This document shows, piece after piece, positions 17,984 to 27,965 of a stretch of 64,000 bases of DNA. Position 1 is the stretch's first letter. Each line of letters starts with the position of its first letter. The notes beneath the pieces are model-generated. The model saw only the letters and a list, made by a program, of their open reading frames with translations, was not told the DNA's origin and searched no databases. Made by a program: the position numbers and the translations under genes. Source of the stretch: Gemmatimonadota bacterium (GTDB lineage: Bacteria > Gemmatimonadota > Gemmatimonadetes > Longimicrobiales > Gaopeijiaceae); assembly GCA_007121555.1 (NCBI GenBank), contig SKKH01000092.1:1-64000 (forward strand), written 5' to 3'.

Positions 17984-19600
17984 ATGCGCTCGACCCCTTT
18001 GCGGTGGTATTCCCTCCTCCTGATTCCACTCCTCATCGGAGTGTGGGGCTGTGAGGACGTTCGCGAGGGCTTCGAGGACGGCGTTGCGGCTGCCCGGGCA
18101 GACGACGGATACCGGGTGGCCGTGGCCCGGTTCTCTCACGAAACCTGCACCTTCTGCCCTGGCGGCGACCCCGGCATCGATGACTGGACCCGACTGGGAC
18201 CCCCCCTGGAGGGTGACGAGGTTCTGGAGAGTTCCTCGTACGTCGCGGGGTTCGTCCACCAGTCCCGGGAGTTCGGCGACGTGGAGCTCATTGGGCTCAC
18301 CTCTCCCCGTGGGGTCTTCGGGGGCACGTCCCGGAGCTGGAACCAGGAGGAGGTCTTCGACCACTTCGTGGGACAGATGCTCGAGGAGCTGGAGGCGGCG
18401 ATGCCGGTGGATGGAGTGTTCTTGTCGCTCCACGGGGCCATGGCGGTGAGGAACATCCCTAGGCCCGAGGCGGAGATGGCCCGCCGGTTCCGCGAGGTGG
18501 TGGGGCCGGATGTGCCCATCGTGGGGACCTTCGATCTCCACGGAAACGAGGACGGCGAGTTTCTCGAGTGGGCCGACGGCTCCTTCGTGACCAAGCGATT
18601 TCCCCACTACGATGCGCGTCGGCAGGGAGAGCGGGCGGCCCGTTACCTCCGTTCGGTGATTCGTGGAAGCTACAGCCCCACCAAGGCGGTTCGTCGCCCG
18701 CCGATCCTGACCGCCACGGTACTCCAGTGGACCGGCCAGTCCCCGGTCATGGACATCATGGAGCGGGCTCGACGCTGGGAGGACCGGGAGCCCGGGGCAT
18801 ACGTCAACGTCTTTCTGGGCTTCCCCTGGTCGGACGTGCCGACCCTTGGGACCAGCGTGCATGTCACGACGAACGACGACCAGGGGCTTGCCGATGAGAT
18901 CGCCGACGACATGGCGGAATTCATCTGGCGGGTGAGAGCTGACTGGGCCTCGGGTGAATTCCCCGCTCCGGAGGAGGCCGTGGAGCTCACCCGGCAGGCC
19001 ATCGCCGTCGGGGAGACCCCGGTGGTCCTGGGGGACTACTGGGACCGGCCCGGTGACGCCACCTGGACCCTCAGGGAGCTCCTGGACCAGGGAGTCGGGC
19101 GCGTCCTCTATTCGGCGCTCACCGATGAGCCGACGCTGGACTGGATCTGGGAGGAGGACCTCCAGCCTGGAGATGCCTTCGATCGGGAAGTGGGCGGGTA
19201 CACCGGGGAGCAGGCCGGCGAGCCGGTGCGGATCGAGGGAACCCTGATCTGGCGAGGGGACCGATGGGGCTACGATCGTGTGGCCGCCATCGAGCATGGC
19301 GACGGAAGCGTGCTGATCCTGGCTCCGGCCTACCAGCAGAACACGTCTCCGGAGCAGATGCGCTTCGGTCCCATCGATCCCGATGAGTTCGACGTGTTCG
19401 TGGTGAAGAGCCGTGTCCACTTCCGTCGGGGATTCGATGAGACGGGCTATGCTCCCACAATCATCATCGTGGACGCCCCGGGGGACTGGTTCGGAACGGT
19501 TCGACTGGAGGCGCTGGACTACGAGAACACTCGTGCCGAGGATTTCTATCCCTTCGGTGAGCCCGAAGGGTGGAACGCCGAGGCCCCTTCCCGGTGGTAG
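17984..19600 (+). CDS. M81 family metallopeptidase (MlrC/microcystinase C-like), lipoprotein signal
   Basis: ORF 17711..19600, start ATG 17984; VAVARFSHETCTFCPGG, HGAMAV, GTFDLHGNED, KRFPHYDARRQGERA. Confidence 0.85.
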   Translation: MRSTPLRWYSLLLIPLLIGVWGCEDVREGFEDGVAAARADDGYRVAVARFSHETCTFCPGGDPGIDDWTRLGPPLEGDEVLESSSYVAGFVHQSREFGDVELIGLTSPRGVFGGTSRSWNQEEVFDHFVGQMLEELEAAMPVDGVFLSLHGAMAVRNIPRPEAEMARRFREVVGPDVPIVGTFDLHGNEDGEFLEWADGSFVTKRFPHYDARRQGERAARYLRSVIRGSYSPTKAVRRPPILTATVLQWTGQSPVMDIMERARRWEDREPGAYVNVFLGFPWSDVPTLGTSVHVTTNDDQGLADEIADDMAEFIWRVRADWASGEFPAPEEAVELTRQAIAVGETPVVLGDYWDRPGDATWTLRELLDQGVGRVLYSALTDEPTLDWIWEEDLQPGDAFDREVGGYTGEQAGEPVRIEGTLIWRGDRWGYDRVAAIEHGDGSVLILAPAYQQNTSPEQMRFGPIDPDEFDVFVVKSRVHFRRGFDETGYAPTIIIVDAPGDWFGTVRLEALDYENTRAEDFYPFGEPEGWNAEAPSRW

Positions 19601-19827
19601 GATGCCGACAGGCTCAGGAGCGGATGGATGGGGCCGAACCGTGGAGGGCGCGCGGAGTCTTGTGGGAGAAGGGGTGCCGACCTACCTTCGCTCTCTTCCG
19701 GAACTGGCGAAGCGAACGGGTGCGAGGCGTCGGCTCATCTTGAGAGCCGGTCCCGGTGCAGCCGCCCTTGCGATTTCCGGACCCCGGCCCCGAACCGATC
19801 CGGGCCGAGGACCCTTTCCCCATCATG

Positions 19828-21000
19828 AGGTGGCAGATGATCGGACGTGTGCGAACTTCCCTTCTCCTTCCCGGCGCTCTCTCCCTGGCTCTGGTCGCCC
19901 TTGTAGCGTGCGAGCCCGAGGACGCCCCGGCGCCGGAGGAGACCGCAGTCGAAGCTGAAGGAGATGTCCACGACCAGTTCCTGGCGAATCTGGCGGCCCA
20001 GTGTGGGCAGTCCTTTGCGGGCGTGGTGAACGAGGCTCCCGAAGGAGACCCGTACTTCCAGCCTGGCCTGGAGTTGGTGCTCACGGTGCGGGAGTGCTCC
20101 GACGAGGAGGTCCGGATCCCGGTCATGGCCGGGGACAACGCCTCCCGCACCTGGATCTTCACCCGGACGGGCGGAGGGATCGACCTGCGCCACGACCACC
20201 GCTATGAGGACGGCACACCCGAGCCGAACACCTTCTACGGCGCCTTCGTCTCGGAGCCACCCATGGGGGTGGAAGGACCCTCGCCCAACGCCCATGAGTT
20301 CAAGCGCGAGCGGGACGACGGGGTGATCACGGGCTGGAGGGTGGAAATCATCCCCGGCGAGCGGTACACCTACGGGACCCAGCGAGACGGAGAGTGGCGG
20401 CACCGCTTCGACTTCGACCTGAGTGAGCCGGTCGAGAACCCCCTGGAGCCCTGGGGGCATCCTCCGGTCGGCGAGGTGGCCCAACTGGCTCCCGAACAGG
20501 AGGAGTTCTGGGCGAACCTGGCCCACCATTGCGGTCAGACCTTCGAGGGAGAGCTCATCGAGCGCCCCGACCCGGATCCGAACTTCGAAGGCGACGAGGT
20601 CATGACCGTTCACTTCCGGGGCTGCGGAGAGAACCGGCTGGCGATCCCCTTCCATGTGGACGACAACCGCTCGCGCACCTGGCTTCTGACCCGGACGACG
20701 GCGGGGCTCGACCTGCGGCACGATCACCGGCACGAAGACGGCTCGCCGGAGCCGAGCACCTGGTACGGTGCACATACCCCCGATGCCGGGTCGGCCAACC
20801 GGCAGGAGTTCATCCGGGCGGGGCTCGAGGAGGGTGAACCTCGGACCGGTTGGGCCATCGAGATCGTTCCCGATGAGCGCTACACGTATGGTACGGTTCG
20901 CGATGGCGAGTGGCGCTACCGTATCGACTTCGACCTGACGACCCCGGTCGATGAAGCGCCGGCACCATGGGGACACGAGGAGTCGACCGCAGCACGGTAG
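19828..21000 (+). CDS. Hypothetical lipoprotein with two tandem copies of a ~165-aa domain
   Basis: ORF 19756..21000, likely start ATG 19828 (lipobox LVALVAC); repeated QFLANLAAQCGQSF / EFWANLAHHCGQTF, SRTWIFTRTGGGIDLRHDHRYEDGTPEP / SRTWLLTRTTAGLDLRHDHRHEDGSPEP, ERYTYGTQRDGEWRHRFDFDL / ERYTYGTVRDGEWRYRIDFDL. Confidence 0.8.
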   Translation, partial: RWQMIGRVRTSLLLPGALSLALVALVACEPEDAPAPEETAVEAEGDVHDQFLANLAAQCGQSFAGVVNEAPEGDPYFQPGLELVLTVRECSDEEVRIPVMAGDNASRTWIFTRTGGGIDLRHDHRYEDGTPEPNTFYGAFVSEPPMGVEGPSPNAHEFKRERDDGVITGWRVEIIPGERYTYGTQRDGEWRHRFDFDLSEPVENPLEPWGHPPVGEVAQLAPEQEEFWANLAHHCGQTFEGELIERPDPDPNFEGDEVMTVHFRGCGENRLAIPFHVDDNRSRTWLLTRTTAGLDLRHDHRHEDGSPEPSTWYGAHTPDAGSANRQEFIRAGLEEGEPRTGWAIEIVPDERYTYGTVRDGEWRYRIDFDLTTPVDEAPAPWGHEESTAAR

Positions 21001-21028
21001 GCTGGCAACTGGAGTCGGTCAGCAGTTC

Positions 21029-21071
21029 ACGGGGGCGGAGGTGGGTCTTGCAGATCCACCTCCGCCCCCGT
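21029..21071 (+). terminator. Rho-independent terminator
   Basis: ACGGGGGCGGAGGTGGGTC-ttgca-GATCCACCTCCGCCCCCGT; 19-bp stem with one G-U, then cattttc. Confidence 0.88.
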
Positions 21072-21144
21072 CATTTTCAGGGTTCATCACCAATGTCCAG
21101 CAGGGCCCCGGTACAGGTTCCGGGCAGCGGCTTGGAGGCCACCA

Positions 21145-23226
21145 ATGAGACGGTTCGGCGAACGTGAACAGACCCTGACGGCGGGCCGGTTGGCCCTGCC
21201 GGTTGCGCTCTTCCTGCTCCTCTGGGGGGCCCCCACCCCGGGAGAGGCCCAGGAGACGAACCTGGCCGATGGGGCCCGGGTGGCTGAGCTGGTGGCCGAA
21301 CCCTCGCAACTGGAGGTTCGGGTCGGGGAGTCGGTGCCTTTCCAGGTTCGGGCCCTGGATGCGTCGGGGGACGAGCTGAATCCGCGTCTGCTCATGAGGG
21401 GAAGCCGGGGGGGTGTGGCCGTGGACGACGTGGGCGCCCTCGGGATCGGTGTGGGGGACCATCAGATCCTGGTGACCGTAGCCCTCCCTCCCGAGGCGGA
21501 GGGAGACTCGCCGTCGATCACGATTCCGGTGACGGTGACCTGGCCGGCCATCGAACGGGTGGAGATCGAACCCTTGGCCGGCGCCCTCTACGCCGGGACG
21601 GATCAACGCTACCGGGTCCGAGCGCTTCATGCCGATGGGAGTGAACGGCCTTCCCCCCGAGCCGAGTGGTCCACCTCCAACGACGGAATCGCATCTGTGG
21701 ACTCCTACGGTCATGTGGCGGCCCATTCCGAGGGGACGGTCAGCCTGACCGCCGAGGTGGAAGGGGTCCGGGGGGAGCGCGTCGAGGAGATCCGACCCCT
21801 CCCGGTGGAGCGAATCCAGGTGGAGGCTTCGGAGGAGCGAGTCCGTTCCGGGGATGTGGTGCGCTTCTCGGCTCAGGTTCTGGATGGCGATGGCAGGGAG
21901 GTCGAGGATGCCCCGCTCCAGTGGACCTACACCTACATGCCCGACGACTCGATCGTGGAGCCGGGCGCTCCGGCCGACCTCCGGGACGGCCGGTTCGTGG
22001 CCCAGTTTCCGGGTGAGTATACGGTCCGAGCCACGGCGGGTCCGGTGGCCGGCTGGAAGACGATCCGCGTGGATACCCGGGATGTGGTGCGGCGTATCGA
22101 TGTGCTGGGCCAGGGTCGGGTCTCCCACCGCAGGACCTCGGACTTCTGGGTCTTCGAAGGGGTGGACGGCCGGGACTATGCGGTCACCGGAACGTGGGGG
22201 TCCGACGGCTTCACCTACTTCTGGGACGTGACGGACCCGGCGAACATGATTTTGACCGACTCCATCCAGATCGATGCCCGGACGGTGAACGATGTGAAGG
22301 TGTCGCCCGATGGCCGCTACGCTACGCTTACCCGGGAGGGCGCCTCGGATCGCCGCAACGGGGTCGTCATCCTGGACATGGCCAATCCGGCCCATCCCAA
22401 CATCGCCGTGGAGTACAACGAGGGGCTGACCGGTGGGGTCCACAACGCCTATCCCCTGGACGACTACCTCTATGTGCTCTCAGGCGGGGAGCGGTATCTC
22501 ATCGTGGACATGAGCGACATCTACAACCCCGAGATCGTGGGTGAGGTGGACATCCCCGGCTCCCGCATCCACGACGTCTGGGTCCACGACGGGATCGCCT
22601 ACTCTGCGGAATGGGATACGGGGATCGTCATGACCGACGTGGGGAATGGCCGCTGGGGCGGATCCCCGGAGAACCCGGTGGTGGTGAACACCTATCCCCT
22701 GCCCGGGGGCAACACCCACGCGGTGTACCCCTACTATCAGGAGGACACGGGACGCTTCTACATCTTCGCCGGTGACGAGATCATCGGGCGGTCGGGTTTC
22801 GCGCTGGAGGGCGGGAACAACCGGGCCCCCTACGATCCCGATGTCCCCGGCTCGGGTACCCCCCGCAACACCGCCGGCTACATCCACATCGTGGACTACA
22901 CCGATCCGGAGAACCCGCAGAAGGTGGCCCGCTACCACGTGCCCGAGTACGGAACCCACAACATCTGGATCGAGGACGACATCCTCTACCAGGCTTACTA
23001 CGAGGGGGGACTCAGGGTGGTGGACGTTTCAGGTGAATTGATGGGGAACCTCTACACCCAGGGCCGGGAGATCGCGGTGTTCAAGCCCAACGATCCCATC
23101 GGGTACGTGGCCAATGCCCCGACGACGTGGAGCGCCATGCCCTTCAAGGGGAACATCTTCCTCTCCGACGCCAACTCGGGGCTCTGGGCCGTGCAGCTCG
23201 AGCCGGAGGACCGGCCCATCCCATGA
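21145..23226 (+). CDS. Exported LVIVD-repeat/beta-propeller protein with N-terminal Ig-like domains
   Basis: VELVAEPSQLEVRVGESVPFQVRALDASG; RYLIVDMSDIYNPEIVGEVDIPGSRIHDVWVHDGIAY; YIHIVDYTDPENPQKVARY. Confidence 0.8.
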   Translation: MRRFGEREQTLTAGRLALPVALFLLLWGAPTPGEAQETNLADGARVAELVAEPSQLEVRVGESVPFQVRALDASGDELNPRLLMRGSRGGVAVDDVGALGIGVGDHQILVTVALPPEAEGDSPSITIPVTVTWPAIERVEIEPLAGALYAGTDQRYRVRALHADGSERPSPRAEWSTSNDGIASVDSYGHVAAHSEGTVSLTAEVEGVRGERVEEIRPLPVERIQVEASEERVRSGDVVRFSAQVLDGDGREVEDAPLQWTYTYMPDDSIVEPGAPADLRDGRFVAQFPGEYTVRATAGPVAGWKTIRVDTRDVVRRIDVLGQGRVSHRRTSDFWVFEGVDGRDYAVTGTWGSDGFTYFWDVTDPANMILTDSIQIDARTVNDVKVSPDGRYATLTREGASDRRNGVVILDMANPAHPNIAVEYNEGLTGGVHNAYPLDDYLYVLSGGERYLIVDMSDIYNPEIVGEVDIPGSRIHDVWVHDGIAYSAEWDTGIVMTDVGNGRWGGSPENPVVVNTYPLPGGNTHAVYPYYQEDTGRFYIFAGDEIIGRSGFALEGGNNRAPYDPDVPGSGTPRNTAGYIHIVDYTDPENPQKVARYHVPEYGTHNIWIEDDILYQAYYEGGLRVVDVSGELMGNLYTQGREIAVFKPNDPIGYVANAPTTWSAMPFKGNIFLSDANSGLWAVQLEPEDRPIP

Positions 23227-24593
23227 CGTGGCGGTTTCTTCTGGCCGGGCTTGTAGGGCTGGCCGGCGCGGGAGGCATGGGGGAGGAGGGACCGGCACTC
23301 CCAGGGGCACCGCTTTCCGGCCCGGCCCAGGGTCCGGACCGGACCCTGTCTGTACCGACGGAAGGCGACCACGAGACGAGACAGGCCCTCGATCCTGCCG
23401 CCACGTACTGGGTCTATGTGGGCGCCGAGTCCGCCGATTATCTCCACCGGATCCGCTTCGGACCCGATGGCGTGGAGGTGGAGGCCGACATCTCCATGGC
23501 GTCGCTCTACCGGCAGTCCGAGGTGCCTGAACTCTTCACCGAGCACGAAGCCCCCCATGGGGTCGCGTCCGACCCGCGGAGTGGGACCGTGTTCATGACC
23601 ACGGGTCACGGTCTTCCCGACGGCAAGCTATGGAAGCTGGAGGGCGGGACGGGCCGGCTCCTGGCCGATCCCGTGGATCTGGGTCGCTTTCCAGCTTCGG
23701 TGGGGGTGTCACCGGACGGAAACTGGGTCTATGTGGCCAACTTCAATCTTCACGGTCGCATGGTCCCCTCCTCGATCTCGGTGGTATATGCCCCCGAGAT
23801 GATGGAATTGGCTCGTGTCGAGACCTGCACCATGCCCCACGGGAGCCGGGTGCATCCCAGTGGACGGTTCCACTACTCCACCTGCATGATGGACGATCAG
23901 CTCGTGGAGATCGACGGGACCGAGCTGGAGGTCAGTCGCCGCTTTTTCCTCGGGGCGGGAGAGGAGAGCCCAACGGACCTCTCCGATATGGGTTTTCACG
24001 CCGAAGAGGGTGAACGGCACGCTCAGCACGGCGACCCGGCCCAGGTCGATCCCGATCCCGATCACGCCGGCCACGGGGCCGACCATCACCACCACACCCC
24101 CGCGGCCGACGATCCCGCCCATCCCGTTCCCGAGTCCCCCCACTACGAGGCTACCTGTTCGCCTACCTGGGTCCAGCCCAGCCATGACGGCGAGCGCATC
24201 TACGTGGCCTGCAATGCCTCGGATCAGGTCCTGGAGCTGGACCATGAGTCCTGGGAGCTCACGCGCCGTTTCGACACGGGTCGAGGGCCCTACAACGTGG
24301 ACGTGACCGCCGATGACAGGCTTCTGGTGATCACCCTGAAGCAGGGCGACGGGGTGGAGTTCATCGACCTGGAGAGCGGAGAACGCCGGGCCCGTCTGGA
24401 GACCTCCACCCGGGTGGTGCACGGGGTCGCTCTCTCGCCGGATTCCCGCTACGCCTTCATCAGCGTGGAGGGAATCGGTGCGGAGCCGGGCAAGGTGGAC
24501 ATCTTCGACCTCTCCACCTTTGAGCGGGTGGAGTCGGTGCCGGTGAGGCAGCAGGCCAGCGGGATCGCGTTCTGGAAGATGGAGGAGGGCTGA
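23223..24593 (+). CDS. YncE-like beta-propeller protein with His-rich insertion
   Basis: ATGA 4-nt overlap with upstream CDS; repeated VSPDGNWVYVANFN, SHDGERIYVACNASDQVLELD, LSPDSRYAFISVEG. Confidence 0.8.
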   Translation: MTWRFLLAGLVGLAGAGGMGEEGPALPGAPLSGPAQGPDRTLSVPTEGDHETRQALDPAATYWVYVGAESADYLHRIRFGPDGVEVEADISMASLYRQSEVPELFTEHEAPHGVASDPRSGTVFMTTGHGLPDGKLWKLEGGTGRLLADPVDLGRFPASVGVSPDGNWVYVANFNLHGRMVPSSISVVYAPEMMELARVETCTMPHGSRVHPSGRFHYSTCMMDDQLVEIDGTELEVSRRFFLGAGEESPTDLSDMGFHAEEGERHAQHGDPAQVDPDPDHAGHGADHHHHTPAADDPAHPVPESPHYEATCSPTWVQPSHDGERIYVACNASDQVLELDHESWELTRRFDTGRGPYNVDVTADDRLLVITLKQGDGVEFIDLESGERRARLETSTRVVHGVALSPDSRYAFISVEGIGAEPGKVDIFDLSTFERVESVPVRQQASGIAFWKMEEG

Positions 24594-24625
24594 CCTCCTG
24601 CTGTGACCGGACCTCCCCGGTTGCA

Positions 24626-24676
24626 AAGGAGCCCGAGTGGGACCGCCCACCGTCGGGGGGCCCACTCGGGCTCCTT
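24626..24676. terminator. Bidirectional hairpin terminator between convergent genes
   Basis: AAGGAGCCCGAGTGGG pairs with CCCACTCGGGCTCCTT; perfect 16-bp stem, 19-nt loop. Confidence 0.85.
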
Positions 24677-24728
24677 CGCTGCGGCGAGGCCCTTTCCGAT
24701 CAGACTGCTATCAGCCTTCTGGCCTACC

Positions 24729-26297
24729 TCACCGGTTCCAGCTTCGGATGGGGTCGCGGCACTCGATCCAGTCCCGTGGCTCTCCGGTGCGGGGGTCGGG
24801 GCCCAGAACCGCCCGATCCCGGGGGACTCGCTCCGGATCCTCGGAGGCCAGATACGCCAGCATGGCCGCCAGCGTCGCGTTGTTCATGAGGTCGTCGAAG
24901 ACGATCTTGTCGAAGGTGTCCCGGTTGGTGTGCCAGGTGTACTGGCGGTACTCGGGATAGTGGGACTGGAGCCGCCACCCGGGAGCCCCGTAGCAGAGGA
25001 AGGCCACGTGGTCGCTGCCCCCCATCTCCTGCGGGCCGGGCAGGTCCAACTCGATGAGGTCGGAGATCTCGTCGGGGAGCTGGGCCACCCAGTGAGCCAG
25101 GTTGGCCGAAGCTCCCATGAGTCCCTGGGTCTGGATGTAGTCCACGCGCCAGGTCCCGTTGTCCTGATTGAAGACGGCCTGGAGCCCATCGACCACGTCG
25201 GGGTTGTCCTCCGCGTACGCTCGGGACCCGATCAGCCCCTGCTCCTCCCCTCCCCAGTGCCCGACGATGATGGTGCGGCGGGGGTTGGGATAGGTCTCCT
25301 TCAGGATCCGCATGGCCTCGAGCATGGTGATGGTGCCCGTGCCGTTGTCGGTGGCGCCGGTGGCGGCATGCCAGGAGTCCAGGTGGGCGGAAAGCAGGAT
25401 GTATTCGTCCGGCAGCTCAGTACCGGGAATCGTCGCCATGACGTTGTACATCGGCACGGTGCCCAGCTCCTCGATCTCCGCGTTGATCCTCAGGCGGGGC
25501 CCCTGGTCGTTCTCGGTGATCCGGTAGAGGAGCCCGTAGTCCTCGCAGGACACGTCGATGGCCACGGCCTCCTCCGTGCTGGCTGCGAAGACCTTGTTCA
25601 CACCCCACCCCTCGGACCAGCGGGAGGTGATGATCCCCACGGCACCGGCCTGCTCGAGGCGCCGGTGGGGGTTGTCCCCCAGCATGCGAAGTCGGTTGAA
25701 CCAGGATGCCTGGATCGCTTCGCGCTCCTGCTGGATCCGCTCCACCGTCTCGGGGCGAGCCAGGCGTTCCAGGGTCTGGGGCTCGCGGCAGGTGGGTTCG
25801 GCGTGGGAGGCCAGGACCATCTTCCCCTCCACGGAGGGGAGCCAGGCCTCGACCTCGGCGGCGCTGGAGAACTCGGGGACCATGACCACATCGGCCTCCA
25901 CCGGTCCGTCGGTGCCCGGGCTCCAGGCCAGGATATTCGCCTCCAGGGTCTGGACTCGCGGAGAGGTCATGTCCACATGGAGCGCTCCGTGCGACCACCC
26001 CCGCCACGTGCCGTATTCATCGCGTTCCACATCGATGCCCCACTCCTCGTAGAGCTGGATGAGCCAGTCCGCGGACTGGTCGAAGCCGGGAGCTCCCGAG
26101 AGCCGAGGTCCAATGGAATCCATGAGGGCCTGGGCCAGTGGATAGGTCTGGGAACGCTCCATCCCTTCTTCCCACATCCGCTCGATCACCGGGTCGTCGG
26201 TGCGAAAGGTCTGGGCCTGTGCGTCCACAGCGGAGAGCACGGCCATGAGCCCCGTCGCGAGGAGAAGCAGGGGGATTCGCAGAGATCTGGATTGCAT
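24729..26297 (-). CDS. M28 family peptidase, exported
   Basis: LLSAHLDSWHAATGATDNGTGTITMLEAMRIL, GHWGGEEQGLIGSRAYAED; start ATG 26297 (MQSRSLRIPLLLLATGLMAVLSAVDAQA). Confidence 0.88.
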   Translation of the reverse strand: MQSRSLRIPLLLLATGLMAVLSAVDAQAQTFRTDDPVIERMWEEGMERSQTYPLAQALMDSIGPRLSGAPGFDQSADWLIQLYEEWGIDVERDEYGTWRGWSHGALHVDMTSPRVQTLEANILAWSPGTDGPVEADVVMVPEFSSAAEVEAWLPSVEGKMVLASHAEPTCREPQTLERLARPETVERIQQEREAIQASWFNRLRMLGDNPHRRLEQAGAVGIITSRWSEGWGVNKVFAASTEEAVAIDVSCEDYGLLYRITENDQGPRLRINAEIEELGTVPMYNVMATIPGTELPDEYILLSAHLDSWHAATGATDNGTGTITMLEAMRILKETYPNPRRTIIVGHWGGEEQGLIGSRAYAEDNPDVVDGLQAVFNQDNGTWRVDYIQTQGLMGASANLAHWVAQLPDEISDLIELDLPGPQEMGGSDHVAFLCYGAPGWRLQSHYPEYRQYTWHTNRDTFDKIVFDDLMNNATLAAMLAYLASEDPERVPRDRAVLGPDPRTGEPRDWIECRDPIRSWNR

Positions 26298-26474
26298 GGG
26301 TGGGATCCTGGGTTCGGGAGTGCTACGGGGTACCGATGCGGGTCCGACGGGTGACGTCGGGAACCGCATCCTGCTGACCACCGACGTTAGAAGCGGGGTC
26401 GGGGGAGGGCAAGGAGAGCGCCTCCCGGAGAGGTGAGGGGCTGGAGGAGAAGGGAAAGGGGATCAGGCCGGGTC

Positions 26475-26506
26475 GGGACCGCGACCCTTCCTCTGGATCG
26501 CGGCCC
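26475..26506 (-). terminator. Candidate hairpin between the two M28 genes
   Basis: GGG-a-CCGCGA ... TCGCGG-CCC. Confidence 0.35.
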
Positions 26507-26544
26507 CGAACAGCTCCGCCTGTAGGGAGCCTCCAATCAGGCAA

Positions 26545-27909
26545 TCAACGGGTCTCCACCTCTTCGATCACCCGGTGGGGCCGGTCGTACGGGGATGCCA
26601 GGCTCTCATGCCCGTCGGGCCCGACGGCGGCCACGCCGAAGTAGTGCTCGTCGATGGAGAGTCCCTCGAAGGTGAACTCGGTCACGTTCCCCACGTCATA
26701 GACCTGCTGCCAGTCCATGGACCATCCGTCTCGGATGAAGATCCGGTAGGAGGCGGCTCCGGGAGAGGGGTCCCACTCCAGGTGGGCCGCATACCGAGAT
26801 TCTCCTCGGGTGAGTCGAGGCTGGCCGTTGGGGTTGTCGACCTCGGGAGCCGCCGGCGCCAGCGCCAGGCTGGCCACACCACCCGCGTTCACCCGCGCGT
26901 TGCGGGCCAGGTACGGGAAGTAGACCCCGTCCACAGTGTCTTCCACCGTGTGCTGGCGGGCGTAGTTCTCCATGATCTCAGTGAAGCGGACGGCCGCGAA
27001 GCCCCAGTAGTTGAACGGGGTGTGGTCTCCGCCCCGACCGAAGCGATCTTCCCGACCCACGAGCCGAATGTCGTGATGGGGCATGTAGGCCTTCCCGAAT
27101 CGGTAGGCGTACCGGGCCAGGGTGCGGGCCGGAGAGTCGTCGGGTCCAGGGGCGAACACCTGGACGGCGGTGCCGTTGATCTGACCATCACCGGCCCGGA
27201 TGTTCCCCACGATGTCGTTATTGAAGACCGCATCGATCTGGATCCCCTCGTCCAGAGCCCTCTTGGCGTGCAGCCGTGCGCCAAAGAGCCCCTGCTCCTC
27301 GCCGGCGAAGCCGATGAAGACCAGGGTGGCGTCGAACTCGAGGCCGCTCTGGGAGAGCACCCGGGCCAGCTCCATGGCCACCGCGGTCCCGCTGGCGTCG
27401 TCGTTGGCACCCGGAGCGAAGTTGTCGTGCTCGGGATAGTCGTCCTCAGCGCCCGGGGGCACCTGGGCCACCGAGTCGTAGTGGCCGCTTACGTAGATTC
27501 GGCGCTCGGTCCGGCCCGGGAGCACGGCCTTCACGTTGCAGATCTCCACATCTCTCGTGATTCGTCCCGAAGCGACCACATCGTAACAATCCAGTCCTAC
27601 CTGGAGGCGGGGGCTGTAGCCGGCCAGCTCCTCGACCATCCACTCCCGTGCCGCGCCGATCCCGCGGTCGGGATCATCGACCGACGACATGGTGTTGCGG
27701 GTCTCGAAGCTGGCCATGCCGGTGACCAGGTGTTCCAGGTTCTCCTCGGAGATCTCGGCGACGATTTCCTGGATGCGGGGGTCGATGTCGACCATCCCCT
27801 GGGCGTCGAGACTTCCGTTTGCCAGGAGGAGAGCCAGCGGGAGAAGGAGAAGACGCCAGAGGTCGGGCCTCGATCTCCGGGTCGATGAAGTCGGGATGTG
27901 GTCAGTCAT
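26545..27909 (-). CDS. M28 family peptidase with C-terminal Fn3-like domain, exported
   Basis: YVSGHYDSVAQVP, APGANDDASGTAVAMELARVL, FAGEEQGLFGARLHA; ORF to 28143, start ATG 27909. Confidence 0.88.
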   Translation of the reverse strand: MTDHIPTSSTRRSRPDLWRLLLLPLALLLANGSLDAQGMVDIDPRIQEIVAEISEENLEHLVTGMASFETRNTMSSVDDPDRGIGAAREWMVEELAGYSPRLQVGLDCYDVVASGRITRDVEICNVKAVLPGRTERRIYVSGHYDSVAQVPPGAEDDYPEHDNFAPGANDDASGTAVAMELARVLSQSGLEFDATLVFIGFAGEEQGLFGARLHAKRALDEGIQIDAVFNNDIVGNIRAGDGQINGTAVQVFAPGPDDSPARTLARYAYRFGKAYMPHHDIRLVGREDRFGRGGDHTPFNYWGFAAVRFTEIMENYARQHTVEDTVDGVYFPYLARNARVNAGGVASLALAPAAPEVDNPNGQPRLTRGESRYAAHLEWDPSPGAASYRIFIRDGWSMDWQQVYDVGNVTEFTFEGLSIDEHYFGVAAVGPDGHESLASPYDRPHRVIEEVETR

Positions 27910-27965
27910 TGGGTCCTCGTGCGGGAGTTTCCGGGGAGGGGCACTCGGTCCTCGGCCCCTCGAGT

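Noticed and set aside
17243-19420. 725-aa minus-strand ORF spanning pafC-like and M81 genes
   Set aside because: Spans two well-supported plus-strand genes and has no recognisable family signature.
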